A stretch of DNA of 64,000 bases from Streptomyces caatingaensis (GTDB lineage Bacteria; Actinomycetota; Actinomycetes; Streptomycetales; Streptomycetaceae). The stretch lies in contig NZ_LFXA01000014.1 in NCBI RefSeq assembly GCF_001187435.1, positions 62,001 through 126,000 of the forward strand, read 5' to 3'. Shown one piece after another: positions 24,264 to 32,804 of this stretch. The notes under the pieces are model-generated. The model ran no database searches. It saw only the letters and a program-made list of their open reading frames with translations, and was not told the DNA's origin. The translations under genes and the position numbers were made by a program. Each line of letters begins with the position of its first letter. The first letter of the stretch is position 1.

Positions 24264-24587
24264 ACGTCGCCGCCGGAGGTCGCCCCGCACAGTGCCGGGG
24301 CGGCCGTCGATCTGACCCTCGCTGATGCCCAAGGGCGTGAGCTGGACATGGGGACCCGGGTGAACGCCAACCCGGAGGAGAGCGCGGGGGCCTGCTACAC
24401 CGACGCCGGCAACATCGGCGCCCCGGCCCGGAAGAACCGGGAGATCCTGAGGGATGCTCTGATGGCCGTGGGACTGGTGAACTACCCGACGGAATGGTGG
24501 CACTGGTCGTATGGCGACCGGTATTGGGCGCTGGCCACCGGCTCCTCTTCGGCGCCGTACGGGCCCTGCGCTTTCCCCCGCCCGTAG
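24264..24587 (+). pseudogene. 5'-truncated VanX/M15-type D-Ala-D-Ala dipeptidase
   Basis: The frame 24264-24587 reads HSAGAAVDLTLADAQGREL, then MGTRVNANPEESAGACYTDA and YPTEWWHWSYGDRYWA. The zinc ligands of VanX-type dipeptidases (His and Asp of the HxxGxAxD motif, His of EWWHW) are kept, but the N-terminal half is absent and a stop at 24261-24263 closes the frame. About 108 residues remain of about 200. ATG at 24348 could start only a shorter piece lacking two ligands. Confidence 0.75.
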
Positions 24588-24643
24588 GGGCGGCGATTTC
24601 AACGGCCCGTCACCCGTGGCACATAGATGGGAAGGGGTAGGTC

Positions 24644-25057
24644 GTGCGGGAACCGAACGGCACAGCGGCGCTCGTCATCAACTCGGCCGGCGAGTACCTG
24701 CTGCATCTGCGGGACAACATCGAGGGGATCTGCGATCCGGGCACGTGGTCTCTGCTCGGCGGGGGCCGGGAAGGGGCGGAGACGGCCGAGGCGGCTATCG
24801 CGCGGGAGCTGAAGGAGGAAGCGGGCCTGGTCCTGCCGGAGCTGAGGAGGTACACCGTCGTGTCGGCGCACGTTCCGGCCGACGCGAGCGACCAGATCAC
24901 GGTCTTCCTGGGGCGCTGGGACGGTGACGCGCAGGCGCTGCCCCTCACCGAGGGGATCATGCTGCACTGGTTCCCGCCTGTCCTGATCCCGCGTCTGGTC
25001 ATGTGCCCGTGGGCGAACGCCGTCATCGAGCAGCATCAGCGGGAGATGCCGGTCTGA
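24644..25057 (+). CDS. NUDIX hydrolase
   Basis: A 137-residue pyrophosphohydrolase. The NUDIX box runs from GGGREGAETAEAA to RELKEEAGL, fitting Gx5Ex7REUxEExGU. The N-terminal strand (AALVINSAGEYLLHLRDN) is usual for the fold. The GTG at 24644 is preceded by GAAGGGG. The C-terminal region (HWFPPVLIPRLVMCPWANAVIEQHQ) is typical of actinobacterial house-cleaning NUDIX proteins that act on modified nucleotides or nucleotide sugars. The substrate is unknown. It appears intact between broken genes. Confidence 0.85.
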   Translation: MREPNGTAALVINSAGEYLLHLRDNIEGICDPGTWSLLGGGREGAETAEAAIARELKEEAGLVLPELRRYTVVSAHVPADASDQITVFLGRWDGDAQALPLTEGIMLHWFPPVLIPRLVMCPWANAVIEQHQREMPV

Positions 25058-25445
25058 GTCCGGCAGCGCGGAGGCTCACCGGGGACGGGTTTTCAGGCGT
25101 CGGTTTTCCAGTCGTCGGTCGACCGGTCCCCGGTGAACCAGGCGTGTTTACTAAGACCCTCACCAAGTTCCCCCTACCCCCACTGGTGACGTTCTGGCTG
25201 ATGCTTCGCCCGGCTTTTGACGGCTATCGCTGTCGAGGGCTCCGGGCGTGCTGTCAGCACCTTTGGGTGCTCAAGAGCACCCGAGGCCCTTGATCGCATA
25301 GTTGGCCCCGTGGAGGGTGTTCAGGGCTGTTCTCGGGCCTGCCCTGTCGCTTGCTGCTCTGTGCCCGTCTCGATCATCTTCCGGACCTGGGCGTTCGCTC
25401 ATGACCTGCGCGTAGGCGAAGTCGTCGCCCACCTGCTGGCCCTCC
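25058..25445. other. About 390 bp without a supported gene
   Basis: GC content is visibly lower here than around it, with runs such as AAGTTCCCCCTACCCCCAC near 25166. An open frame ends at 25463 with FRTWAFAHDLRVGEVVAHLL, which looks protein-like, but I cannot assign it and it has no start signal. The stretch probably holds remains of decayed or inserted DNA. Confidence 0.45.
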
Positions 25446-25745
25446 TTATGGCTTCCGCGGGTTGACTTCGGTGTTGATCTCCTTGGCGCGTTCGGCGACC
25501 GGGTTCAGCCCGAGTGCGGCCATGCGCTGGTCGACATCGTCGGGCTCGCGGATCGGGAAAGGTTCCCCATCGCCGCCCGGTGGTTGGCGGAACTGCATGC
25601 CGAACCCCCGGTCGCCGTCAGCAAGAACAGCGATGAGGTCTTCCAGGAAGGCGAGTTGCCAAGGTGGAGCGTCGCCGTCGGTGACCGCCTCGGCGAGGAG
25701 GCTGACCCGCTGCTCCAGGAAGTGGGGTGGCCGTCTGCATGCTGG
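25446..25745 (-). pseudogene. C-terminal fragment of an unidentified protein
   Basis: The minus-strand frame encodes HFLEQRVSLLAEAV, then PPWQLAFLEDLIAVLADGD and ends ERAKEINTEVNPRKP. Codon use and amphipathic helices suggest real coding sequence, but upstream the frame runs into transposase-like sequence on the other strand, so the 5' end appears to have been lost. The family is not recognised. Confidence 0.4.
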
Positions 25746-25754
25746 CAGACGAGC

Positions 25755-25952
25755 CAGGCACAGCGCCCGTCCCGGCACCCGCCTGGTCGTGATGGTCGGC
25801 CGGCCGCTGCCGGGCAACCGCAACGACTGCCGGGACTGGGCTGAGTCCGGCGCCGAGGCCGCCGTCGGGAAGGCCGCCGCGATCGCCGCGACGGCGTCCC
25901 CACCGCCATGCTCGGCATCGCCGGGCTGCACAATCTCGCCCTCACGGGATGA
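25755..25952 (+). mobile_element. Remnant of an IS5-type transposase
   Basis: The plus frame near 25780-25880 reads RPGTRLVVMVGRPLPGNRND and then WAESGAEAAVGKAAAIA. This resembles the central part of Streptomyces IS5-family transposases (GRPLPGNRxDCxxW, followed by AVGxxxxIADGGY). The frame breaks right after IA, and another frame supplies RDGVPTAMLGIAGLHNLALTG. Both the N-terminus and the terminal repeats are missing. Confidence 0.55.
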
Positions 25953-25968
25953 TTCCCGCCCCGTACGC

Positions 25969-26397
25969 TCAGTCGATACAGAACTCGTTGCCCTCGATGT
26001 CCAGCATCGGGATGCACGAATCATTGCCGTCATACAGCGTTTGCACGTGTACCGCGCCGAGCGGGACCAGTCGTGCGCATTCGGCCTCAAGTGCTGCGAG
26101 GCGCTCTCTTCCCACCAGCCCGGTGCCGACCCGCACATCAAGATGTACCCGGTTCTTGGCGGCCTTCCCCTCGGGGACGCGCTGGAAGTACAGCCGTGGG
26201 CCGACACCTGAGGGATCAATGCAGGCGAACCAAGAATCCCGCTGCTCAGGCGGCTGCGAGCGCCTGTAATCATCCCAAGTGGCAAACCCCTCAGGTGGCG
26301 GCGGTACGACGTACCCCAACACCTCGCACCAGAAACGAGCGAGACGCTCAGGTTCTGCGCAGTCGAAGGTGACCTGGAACTTCTTGATCTCTGACAT
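25969..26397 (-). CDS. VOC-family (glyoxalase-like) protein
   Basis: A 142-residue protein with the actinobacterial glyoxalase-like pattern. It starts with KKFQVTFDCAEPERLARFWC, has a central NRVHLDVRVG strand and ends PMLDIEGNEFCID. These proteins form paired beta-alpha-beta-beta-beta modules that often bind metal or small ligands; a specific activity cannot be assigned. No Shine-Dalgarno precedes the ATG at 26397, but TACGGT ends 6 nt upstream, consistent with a leaderless transcript. A shorter relative occurs at 30589. Confidence 0.83.
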   Translation of the reverse strand: MSEIKKFQVTFDCAEPERLARFWCEVLGYVVPPPPEGFATWDDYRRSQPPEQRDSWFACIDPSGVGPRLYFQRVPEGKAAKNRVHLDVRVGTGLVGRERLAALEAECARLVPLGAVHVQTLYDGNDSCIPMLDIEGNEFCID

Positions 26398-26751
26398 CGG
26401 GGCACCGTATCAAGGGGACTTGGGGTTCTGCCGTTCATTTCTTCCGAGGGTCCGCCCGACCCCATCACGCGCTGGGCCATCTCGGACATGAAGCGATCAA
26501 TCCGGACAGCTCACGAGGACGACGCGACGCTGGCGGCGAAGCTCACCGGGGCACCAGGATCCCGCGCAGTCCCCGCGCAACTCACCGCATAACCTCAGCA
26601 GCAGATCGCCGAGTGGCCGTCAGTGCACCACTTGAGCGGACGTGACCCCAGGCACCCAGCGGTACGGAGCGAGCGGCGTGTTCCGCCGACGGCGGTCGGT
26701 CTCCGGGGGGGGGCGTCGCGGCAGGCCGCGAATGCCCTGCCCGGCCGCCGC
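26398..26751. other. About 350 bp without a supported gene
   Basis: A short plus-strand frame (about 26430-26590) encodes RWAISDMKRSIRTAHEDDAT and could be a gene end, but it has no start and no recognised relative. The rest is GC-rich with no clear frame, hairpin or promoter. Confidence 0.4.
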
Positions 26752-26946
26752 CTACCCGGTGGCAGAGCACCCGGGGCAGCGCCCGACCCGGCGGTGCGGG
26801 CAGCGCCGGGGGGTGGGCCGCACCCGCACCCACCGCCCGTCCCGCTCGTCCCGCTCGTCCCGTCCATGATCGAGGACGGCGCGCTGGGGCGGCAGTGCGG
26901 GGGAGGCGCCCCGGGGGCCGCCCGGGAATCGGCCGGTCGTGTTCAT
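26752..26946 (-). CDS. Possible small basic protein (64 aa)
   Basis: The ATG at 26946 is preceded by GGAAAGGAACG at good spacing, which is the main support. The product starts MNTTGRFPGGPRGASPALPP and continues with a charged block (DHGRDERDERDGRW) and an Arg/Cys-rich end. It is probably disordered or RNA/metal-binding, but no family is recognised. It lies upstream of the histidine kinase gene on the opposite strand. Confidence 0.4.
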   Translation of the reverse strand: MNTTGRFPGGPRGASPALPPQRAVLDHGRDERDERDGRWVRVRPTPRRCPHRRVGRCPGCSATG

Positions 26947-27254
26947 GGGGACGTTCCTTTCCGCGGGCAGGCCGTGCACGCACGCAATGCACGCCAGTCA
27001 CGCCAGGCATGTCTTCCACGCTAGGCACCGCCCTTTCCCTCCGCCTCCCCTGACCGGACCGTCCCCCGGGGGACCGGCCGTCGGCCGCCCGGCGGAGCCG
27101 CCGGGCGTGTGCGGCGGTGCCGGATTACCGTCGGATATGTGCTGTGCCGCGCGAGACCGGGCAGAGACGGGCCGGGCGACGACGGGCCGCGCGGGAGACC
27201 CGGGCGGCCCGTCGCGGGTGACCGATCATGACCACGCGCTGGCGCGAGGAGCAG

Positions 27255-28472
27255 ATGAGCGCCATGACGGCGCAGGCGTCCCGGCGCGTGGCCTGGATCC
27301 GCCTCGGCATGTCCGTCCCCCTCTTCCTCGCCGGGGGACACCCGGCCGCGGCCACGTACGGCGCGTGGTTCGACGGCCTGCTCGTCGCCTACCTGCTGTG
27401 GGCCTTCGGCCGGCTGCTGTGGGTCCACCACCGGCCGGTGACGGGGATGCGGGGCGCCGCGGTGGCGCTCGTCGTCGACCTCGTGGTGATCACCGGGCTG
27501 GCGGCGGTCTCCGGAGGGGCGGGATCCTCCGTCCGCTACGCCTACTTCATGTGGGCCATGGCCACCATCCTCTGGCAGATGCCGCGCGTCACCGCTGTCT
27601 TCGGCGGCGTCTGCATGCTGTGCTACGCGGCCATGTCCCTGCCGCACGCGCTGGGCCACACCGAGTGGGACGCCTGGTCGGTCGTGGTCGACGAGGCGTA
27701 TCTCCTGTGGACCGTCGTCGCCTCCGTCGTCATCGCGTTCCTCCTGGAGGAACGCACCCGGCGCGTGGCCGACCTCATGGACACCCGCGAACTGCTCCTC
27801 GAGGACGCGCTCGCCGCCGAGACCCGCGAACGCTCCCGTGTCGCCGACGCACTGCACGACGGCGCCGTCCAGACGCTGCTCGCCGCCCTGCACGACCTGG
27901 AGGAGGCCGAGGAGAGCGCCAACGGCACGGAGGGACGCGCCGCGCTCGGCCGGGCGCAGGACGAAGTGCGGCGCACGGTACGGGAGATGCGGGAGATCAT
28001 CTTCAATCTGCACCCCCAGGTCCTCGCCGCCGCCGGGCTCGGCGCCGCCCTGGAGGCGGCGGGGGAGCGGTACGCCCGCCAGGGCGGCTTCCGAGTCCAC
28101 TACGACATCCGCCTGTCCGGCCGCACCGGCCATGAGACGCTGCTCTACTCGGCGGCCCGCGAAGTCCTCCGCAACGTGGTCAAGCACGCGCGGGCGACCG
28201 AGGTCCGGGTGGGCCTGACGACGGAGGAGGACGAGACCGTCCTGACCGTCCACGACAACGGCACCGGCTTCGACCCGGGCATCGTCATGCGCCGCCTGCG
28301 CGAGGGCCACATCGGCCTGGCCAGCCACTACATGCGGGTGGAGAGCGCGGGCGGGCGGTTCCTCGTCGACAGTTCGCCCGGCGGCGGGACGACGGTCGAG
28401 GTCCGGCTGCCGACCGCCGACGGTGACGGGGAGGGCGGGGGTCCGGAGCCCGCCGGGCCGGCCGTCCCGTGA
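27255..28472 (+). CDS. Orphan NarL/DesK-type sensor histidine kinase
   Basis: About 405 residues with roughly six hydrophobic segments in the first 165 residues, then a HisKA_3 domain with the phospho-acceptor His in RSRVADALHDGAVQTLL, and an HATPase domain with REVLRNVVKHA (N box), DNGTGFD (G1) and GHIGLASHYMRVESAGG (G2). No response regulator is adjacent. The start is uncertain: ATG at 27255 (GAGGAG close by), 27264 and 27228 are all in frame. Its stop overlaps the GTG of the FUSC-like gene (GTGA), implying a functional link with that membrane protein. Confidence 0.85.
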   Translation: MSAMTAQASRRVAWIRLGMSVPLFLAGGHPAAATYGAWFDGLLVAYLLWAFGRLLWVHHRPVTGMRGAAVALVVDLVVITGLAAVSGGAGSSVRYAYFMWAMATILWQMPRVTAVFGGVCMLCYAAMSLPHALGHTEWDAWSVVVDEAYLLWTVVASVVIAFLLEERTRRVADLMDTRELLLEDALAAETRERSRVADALHDGAVQTLLAALHDLEEAEESANGTEGRAALGRAQDEVRRTVREMREIIFNLHPQVLAAAGLGAALEAAGERYARQGGFRVHYDIRLSGRTGHETLLYSAAREVLRNVVKHARATEVRVGLTTEEDETVLTVHDNGTGFDPGIVMRRLREGHIGLASHYMRVESAGGRFLVDSSPGGGTTVEVRLPTADGDGEGGGPEPAGPAVP

Positions 28473-29491
28473 CCGCGCGCGCCCGGGCCGCGGCGCGGCG
28501 ACTCGGTGGGCGCCTGCGCGTCCTGCTGCGGCCGGAGGGCCGGCCGCGGTACGCGGACGGGGCCGCCGCCGGGCTCGCCCTCGTCGTGCCGCTCGTCGTC
28601 GGCACCCTGTCCGGCCGGCCGGGCGCCGGGGCGGCGGTCGCCCTGCCCGCCGTGCTGCTGGCCATGCCCCTGCCGGAAGGGGCCGGCCCGCGCGGCAGGG
28701 CACGCTCCCTCGCCATCCGCACCGTCTGGACGACCGCCGCCGGCGCGTACACCGCCCTGGCCGGCCACGGCATGCCCGCCCTCGCCGCCGGTGTCGCCGT
28801 CACCGCCTTCGCCGGGGCGATGCTGCCCGGCGTGGGAACGACGGGGGCCCTCGCCGTCCTCCTCACGGGCATCACCGGCGACGGACCCGAACAGTCGGCG
28901 TACCCCGGTCTGCTCCAACTCATCGGCTGCGCCTGGACGACGGCCCTGCTCCTGCCGCGCCGGTACCGCGACATGCGGAAGGGCGGCTCGCCCCCGCGCC
29001 GGCTCCCGGGCGCCGACCGCCTGCGGCACGGGGCGCGGCTCGCGCTCCTCACCGGCGGGGCCGTCGCCGCGACCGGCGTCTCGGGGACGCTGTGGGGCCA
29101 AGGCCACTGGCTCGTCACGTCCCTCCTCCTCACCCTGCGGCCCACGCCCGAGGAGACCCGCGTCAAGTTCGCCAAACGCATCGTCGGCAACACCGCCGGC
29201 GGCGTGGCGGCCGCGCTGCTGCTGCTCGCCCACCCCGGCCCGTACGCCGTCGCCGCCGTCGTCGGCCTCTCCGGCGCCCTCGCCTACGCCTTCCGCACCG
29301 CCAACTACGCCTACTGGGCGCTCGCTTCCCCCGTCCTCCTCCTGCTCCTCAGCGACTACGGCGAACCTCTGCCCTGGTGGGCGGCCGGAGTCCGCGTCGG
29401 CCTCAATCTGCTGGGCGGATGCCTCGCCCTGTGCGCGACACGGTGGCTGTGGCCGCCGCGCCCGGCGCCCGCCCCGGACGCGGAAGGCTGA
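28469..29491 (+). CDS. FUSC-like integral membrane protein
   Basis: A 340-residue polytopic protein with two related halves, each with several hydrophobic segments. The cytosol-facing link contains basic stretches (PRRYRDMRKGGSPPRR). The second half reads GQGHWLVTSLLLTLRPTPEETRVK and KRIVGNTAGGVAAALLL, which is the FUSC/aromatic-acid-exporter signature region. Such proteins are linked to efflux of aromatic acids or lipophilic compounds. It is translationally coupled to the histidine kinase, so the kinase may sense the compound it moves or use it as a partner. Confidence 0.8.
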   Translation: MTARARAAARRLGGRLRVLLRPEGRPRYADGAAAGLALVVPLVVGTLSGRPGAGAAVALPAVLLAMPLPEGAGPRGRARSLAIRTVWTTAAGAYTALAGHGMPALAAGVAVTAFAGAMLPGVGTTGALAVLLTGITGDGPEQSAYPGLLQLIGCAWTTALLLPRRYRDMRKGGSPPRRLPGADRLRHGARLALLTGGAVAATGVSGTLWGQGHWLVTSLLLTLRPTPEETRVKFAKRIVGNTAGGVAAALLLLAHPGPYAVAAVVGLSGALAYAFRTANYAYWALASPVLLLLLSDYGEPLPWWAAGVRVGLNLLGGCLALCATRWLWPPRPAPAPDAEG

Positions 29492-29670
29492 GCCTTGGCC
29501 GGGCTGCCGGGCGGCCTGCCCGGGGAAGGTCGGTGAGGCACGGAGACATGGCTGAGCGTTCGCCACACCCCCTCCGGACCGGCGCCCCCGTCCGGACCGG
29601 TACCACCCCCGGACCGGCGTCGCACGCGGCAGGAGTGGACGCGGGGCCCGGCCGACCGCCCGTCAGCCGC

Positions 29671-30417
29671 TCACCGTCCCAACTCCCGTGCCGCCGCCCG
29701 CACCAGATCCCCATTGCCCCCGGCCCGTGTGCCGTCCGGCAACTCCAGGACGTCCTCCAGACCGATCCGGACGGACAGCCCCTCCCGCACGGCCCTCCGC
29801 AGCACTGGCCATGCGCTGCCGTCCTGACCGTGCAACAGCACCGGTATGCCGCCGTCCCCGATCGTCCCGATCTCCCTCAACAACGCCCCGGCCGCGGTCT
29901 CGGCGGCCTTTGCGTCCGCCCCGCCTCCCTCGTCCCCCTCGCTCATGACCTCGGCGAGGATCCGCAGCACCTTTCCGGCGAACGGCGAGGCGCCGTACCG
30001 GGTGACCGCGTCCGTCCCGGAGAAGAACCCCGCCTCGATCCCCACCCCTCGCTCGGCCAGGGCGGCGGCTACCAGATCCGCGCCTTCCTCATGCCAGTTG
30101 ACCGAGGCGTGGTCCGGCAGCACCGTCCACGCCCGCACCAACTTGGCCCGCTCGTAGGGATCCGGCACGGCCCACGCCCCGGTCGTCACCCCCACCGGCA
30201 CGCCCGGCACCACCGCCCGGACCCGCCCGACCACCTCCGCGACCACGTCGGGCGCGAGAGTGTCCGCCCCCGACGGGTCCTTGGGATGCACATGGAGATC
30301 CACCGCTCCCGCCGCAACCGCCCCCCGCGCCGCCTCGGCGATCTCGTCCGGCGAGACGGGCAGGGAGGCGAACTCCCGCTTGCTTCTGGGGCCGTTCACA
30401 CACGCTTGGAGAATCAT
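29671..30417 (-). CDS. BKACE-family beta-keto acid cleavage enzyme (DUF849)
   Basis: A 248-residue TIM-barrel protein. It opens with LQACVNGPRS and carries the zinc-binding VDLHVHPKD motif, ASVNWHEEGAD and the C-terminal SVRIGLEDVLELPDG with the conserved Glu-Asp. The family condenses a beta-keto acid with acetyl-CoA, as in lysine fermentation, but many members have other substrates. It is a little shorter than the usual 270-300 residues. The ATG at 30417 lacks a ribosome binding site; CATGAT 6 nt upstream may be the -10 of a leaderless promoter. Confidence 0.82.
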   Translation of the reverse strand: MILQACVNGPRSKREFASLPVSPDEIAEAARGAVAAGAVDLHVHPKDPSGADTLAPDVVAEVVGRVRAVVPGVPVGVTTGAWAVPDPYERAKLVRAWTVLPDHASVNWHEEGADLVAAALAERGVGIEAGFFSGTDAVTRYGASPFAGKVLRILAEVMSEGDEGGGADAKAAETAAGALLREIGTIGDGGIPVLLHGQDGSAWPVLRRAVREGLSVRIGLEDVLELPDGTRAGGNGDLVRAAARELGR

Positions 30418-30588
30418 GACCGCATCATGGCAGCAGGGTCTGACACTCACGCGATGCCGATCTTCACGCGCGGCCCATCCGCCCCCGAAAACCCTTCGCG
30501 CCCGCTCGCCCCGCCCGGTACGGTCACGGGCGTGTTCCCTCCACGGGGGAGCCCATGGAAGTCCGTGCGCTGAGAGTAGGTTCCCTCA

Positions 30589-30969
30589 ATGGCATGTCGT
30601 ATCGGTGAACTCGTGCTCGATTGCCGCGAGCCCGAGGTGCTGGCGCGGTTCTGGTGCGAGGTCCTGGACTTCGTCGTGCTCGACCGCGAGGAGGACGGCA
30701 GCATCGAGATCGGCCCGCGCGAAGGATTCGGCGGCCCGCAGCCGACGATCTTCCTCAGCCGCAGTGACGAGCCGGAGCCGGGCAAGTCCCGGCTGCACAT
30801 CGACGTCAACGCCACCGACCGCGACCAGGACGCCGAGCTCGAACGCCTCCTGGAGCTCGGGGCGCGGCCGGCCGACATCGGTCAGACGGGCGACGAGCCC
30901 TGGCACGTCCTCGCCGACCCCGAGGGGAACGAGTTCTGCCTGCTCAAGGCCCGTCTCAACCCGCTCTGA
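30589..30969 (+). CDS. VOC-family (glyoxalase-like) protein
   Basis: A 126-residue protein that begins GELVLDCREPEVLARFWCEV, has KSRLHIDVNATDRDQ in the middle and ends HVLADPEGNEFCLLKA, the usual layout of actinobacterial glyoxalase-like proteins. The ATG has no Shine-Dalgarno sequence; TAGGTT at 30577-30582 ends 6 nt before it, fitting a leaderless mRNA. It is related to the protein at 25969 but differs in the central loop. Function unknown beyond the family. Confidence 0.85.
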   Translation: MACRIGELVLDCREPEVLARFWCEVLDFVVLDREEDGSIEIGPREGFGGPQPTIFLSRSDEPEPGKSRLHIDVNATDRDQDAELERLLELGARPADIGQTGDEPWHVLADPEGNEFCLLKARLNPL

Positions 30970-31067
30970 CGGATCGGTGCCCGCGGGGCGGCCGCCGAGA
31001 CCGGCGTGTTGCCCGATCCCGAGTGCCGTCGTCTGCCCGGCTGCCCCCCGGCGACCGGCCGGAGGGG

Positions 31068-31828
31068 CTACCCGAGGTGGGCGAGGAGGGCGTCGAGTGC
31101 CCTGGACAGCGCCTCGGAGTTGGCCGCGTCGAACCACGTGGTGCGGAGGCGCTCGTTGCTTCCGTTCGGGGTCTCGTGGTCACGCGCGAGCTGGTCCAGG
31201 GAACGCGTGCTGTCACCCAGCGAGCGCCCGACGCCCTCGAAGAGGCTGCGGACGTAACGGTCCGCGTCCTCGGGGATCCCCTGCCGGGAGGCCCAGGCCG
31301 TGAGGGTGGCCAGGTACCGGTAATGGGTGGTCAGGGTGCCCGTCAGCGCGGAGAAGACGCTGAAGTCCGCTTCGTCCGCGACCGGGAGTGCCTCGCCCAG
31401 CCGGCCGAAGAGGGCGTCGGCCACCGGGTGGGAGGGGTGGATGACGGTGACGGACCGGCGCTCGCGCACGGTGGGGAGCGGGATGGCGCGTACCAGGGGA
31501 GCGTCCGTGCCGAGCGTCCGGCGCAGTCCGTCGATGCCGACGCCGGCGATCAGGCTGATAACGACACGGTCTCCGTCGATCCGGAGTCCGGCGAGCGCCT
31601 CGGCGTGGTCCAGAGGGCGAACGGCGATGATTACCACGTCGGAGTGGTTCACGACGTCCTGGTTGTCAGCGCACACGTGCACGTTCGGATACTGCCGGAG
31701 AGCGCGGCGGAAGTGCGGGCGCCGCGAGGCGACAGGTATATCTCCGGCGGCTCCTCGACGCCGTCGCACAGTCCCGTCACGATGGCCCGGCCGATCTCGC
31801 CCACGCCGATGATCCCGATGCGTTCCAT
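31068..31828 (-). pseudogene. ProC-like pyrroline-5-carboxylate reductase, frameshifted
   Basis: The 5' part reads MERIGIIGVGEIGRAIVTGL in one frame up to ARTSAALS; the rest continues in another frame from QYPNVHVCADNQDVVNHSDV to the end. The C-terminal dimerisation helices are present (LTGTLTTHYRYLATLTAW, then HETPNGSNERLRTTWFDAAN). A single missing base near 31694-31699 (the C/G run in CTGCCGGAG on the plus strand) explains the break. GGGAGG precedes the ATG. It is either a recent pseudogene or a sequencing error. Confidence 0.8.
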
Positions 31829-32293
31829 GGGGCCTCCCCGTCATCTTCCTGGCGGTGGCTCCATGCCCCGTGCATCGAGGCGCGTGCCACACAGAGTGCA
31901 GGCGCGAGCCCGCGCCACTCGACGTCGCCCCCGGAGTATGGCTCCCGGGGGCGACGGCATTTTCGTTCTCCCCGCACCACACACATTGGTGCAGGCTGAA
32001 TCCGTCGCGGGAGCTTAGCGCAATTCCCATGTACGACGGGGCACTTGGGGATCTCGATGTGTGTGGCTGCGGCGAATTCGAGCGGTCCGGGTGGGGATGC
32101 TCGGCGGTGTCTCCGCCCACCGCGCATACCGGGGAGGGCCCAGTCGGTCACCGGCCGGCTCGGCCGCCGGTGGGGGAGAGAGCGGACGCTCCAGGACAAG
32201 GCCGTTGAAAACGAGGCTGCTTCGACGGCTGTTATGGTGACGGGATGTCGGCAACTGCCGCGAAATGAAGCGCAGATGTAAACGGGGGACAGC
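31829..32293. other. About 465 bp intergenic region
   Basis: This stretch lies between the frameshifted proC-like gene and the cytidylyltransferase-like gene. No reading frame is convincing. TTATGGT near 32230 and a GGGGGACAGC ribosome binding site at about 32284 probably serve the downstream gene. GC content is lower around 31955-32040. Confidence 0.45.
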
Positions 32294-32800
32294 ATGAACG
32301 GTCATCACGACGGAACTCCGGAATCCGCCGGCCTCGGCCTGGACTGGGTGACCGGGAGACCGCGTCGCTCCGGTCCGGTGGTGGTGACCGGAGTGTTCGA
32401 CCTCCTGCACGTCGGGCACGTGCGCTTCCTCAAGGACGCCGCGTCGCGCGGCCTGCCGCTGGTCGTGGGCGTCGAGGACGACCGCCGTACCGCCGCCTGG
32501 AAGGGGCCGCGGCGTCCCGTCCAGCCGGAGGCCGAGCGGGCCGAGATCCTGGCGGCGCTGGAGTGTGTGGAGGCGGTGTTCGTCGTCCACGGCGATCCGG
32601 GACGGGTCTACTGGGACGACTACGCGAAGCTCCTGGCCACGCTCGCGCCGCGGGCCCTCGCCTGTACGCAGAACGATCCGTACGTGCGGGAGAAGCAGCG
32701 GGCCGCGGACGTCCTGTCGGCGGAGCTCTGGGAGTTCCCGCTGACCGGGCAGCGGTCCACCACGGCGCTGGTGGACCGGCTGTGCGGACGGGACGTCTAA
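32294..32800 (+). CDS. Cytidylyltransferase-like nucleotidyltransferase
   Basis: A 168-residue protein with the nucleotidyltransferase signature VVVTGVFDLLHVGHVRFLKD (HxGH motif) near residue 32 and a GVEDDRRTAAWKGPRRPV segment that fits the second nucleotide-binding region. The C-terminal LWEFPLTGQRSTTALVDRL replaces the usual ISSTxxR motif. Relatives activate sugar phosphates, glycerol phosphate or cofactors with CTP or ATP. The TAA stop lies directly against the left end of the decayed insertion sequence, so the last residues may have been altered. Confidence 0.8.
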   Translation: MNGHHDGTPESAGLGLDWVTGRPRRSGPVVVTGVFDLLHVGHVRFLKDAASRGLPLVVGVEDDRRTAAWKGPRRPVQPEAERAEILAALECVEAVFVVHGDPGRVYWDDYAKLLATLAPRALACTQNDPYVREKQRAADVLSAELWEFPLTGQRSTTALVDRLCGRDV

Positions 32801-32804
32801 GGCC

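Noticed and set aside
25217..25465. Plus-strand frame ending FRTWAFAHDLRVGEVVAHLL
   Set aside because: It looks protein-like at the end, but the first half is Cys-rich nonsense and no relative was recognised.
26430..26590. Plus-strand frame encoding RWAISDMKRSIRTAHEDDAT as a gene end
   Set aside because: No start, ribosome binding site or recognisable family; too short to call even as a remnant.
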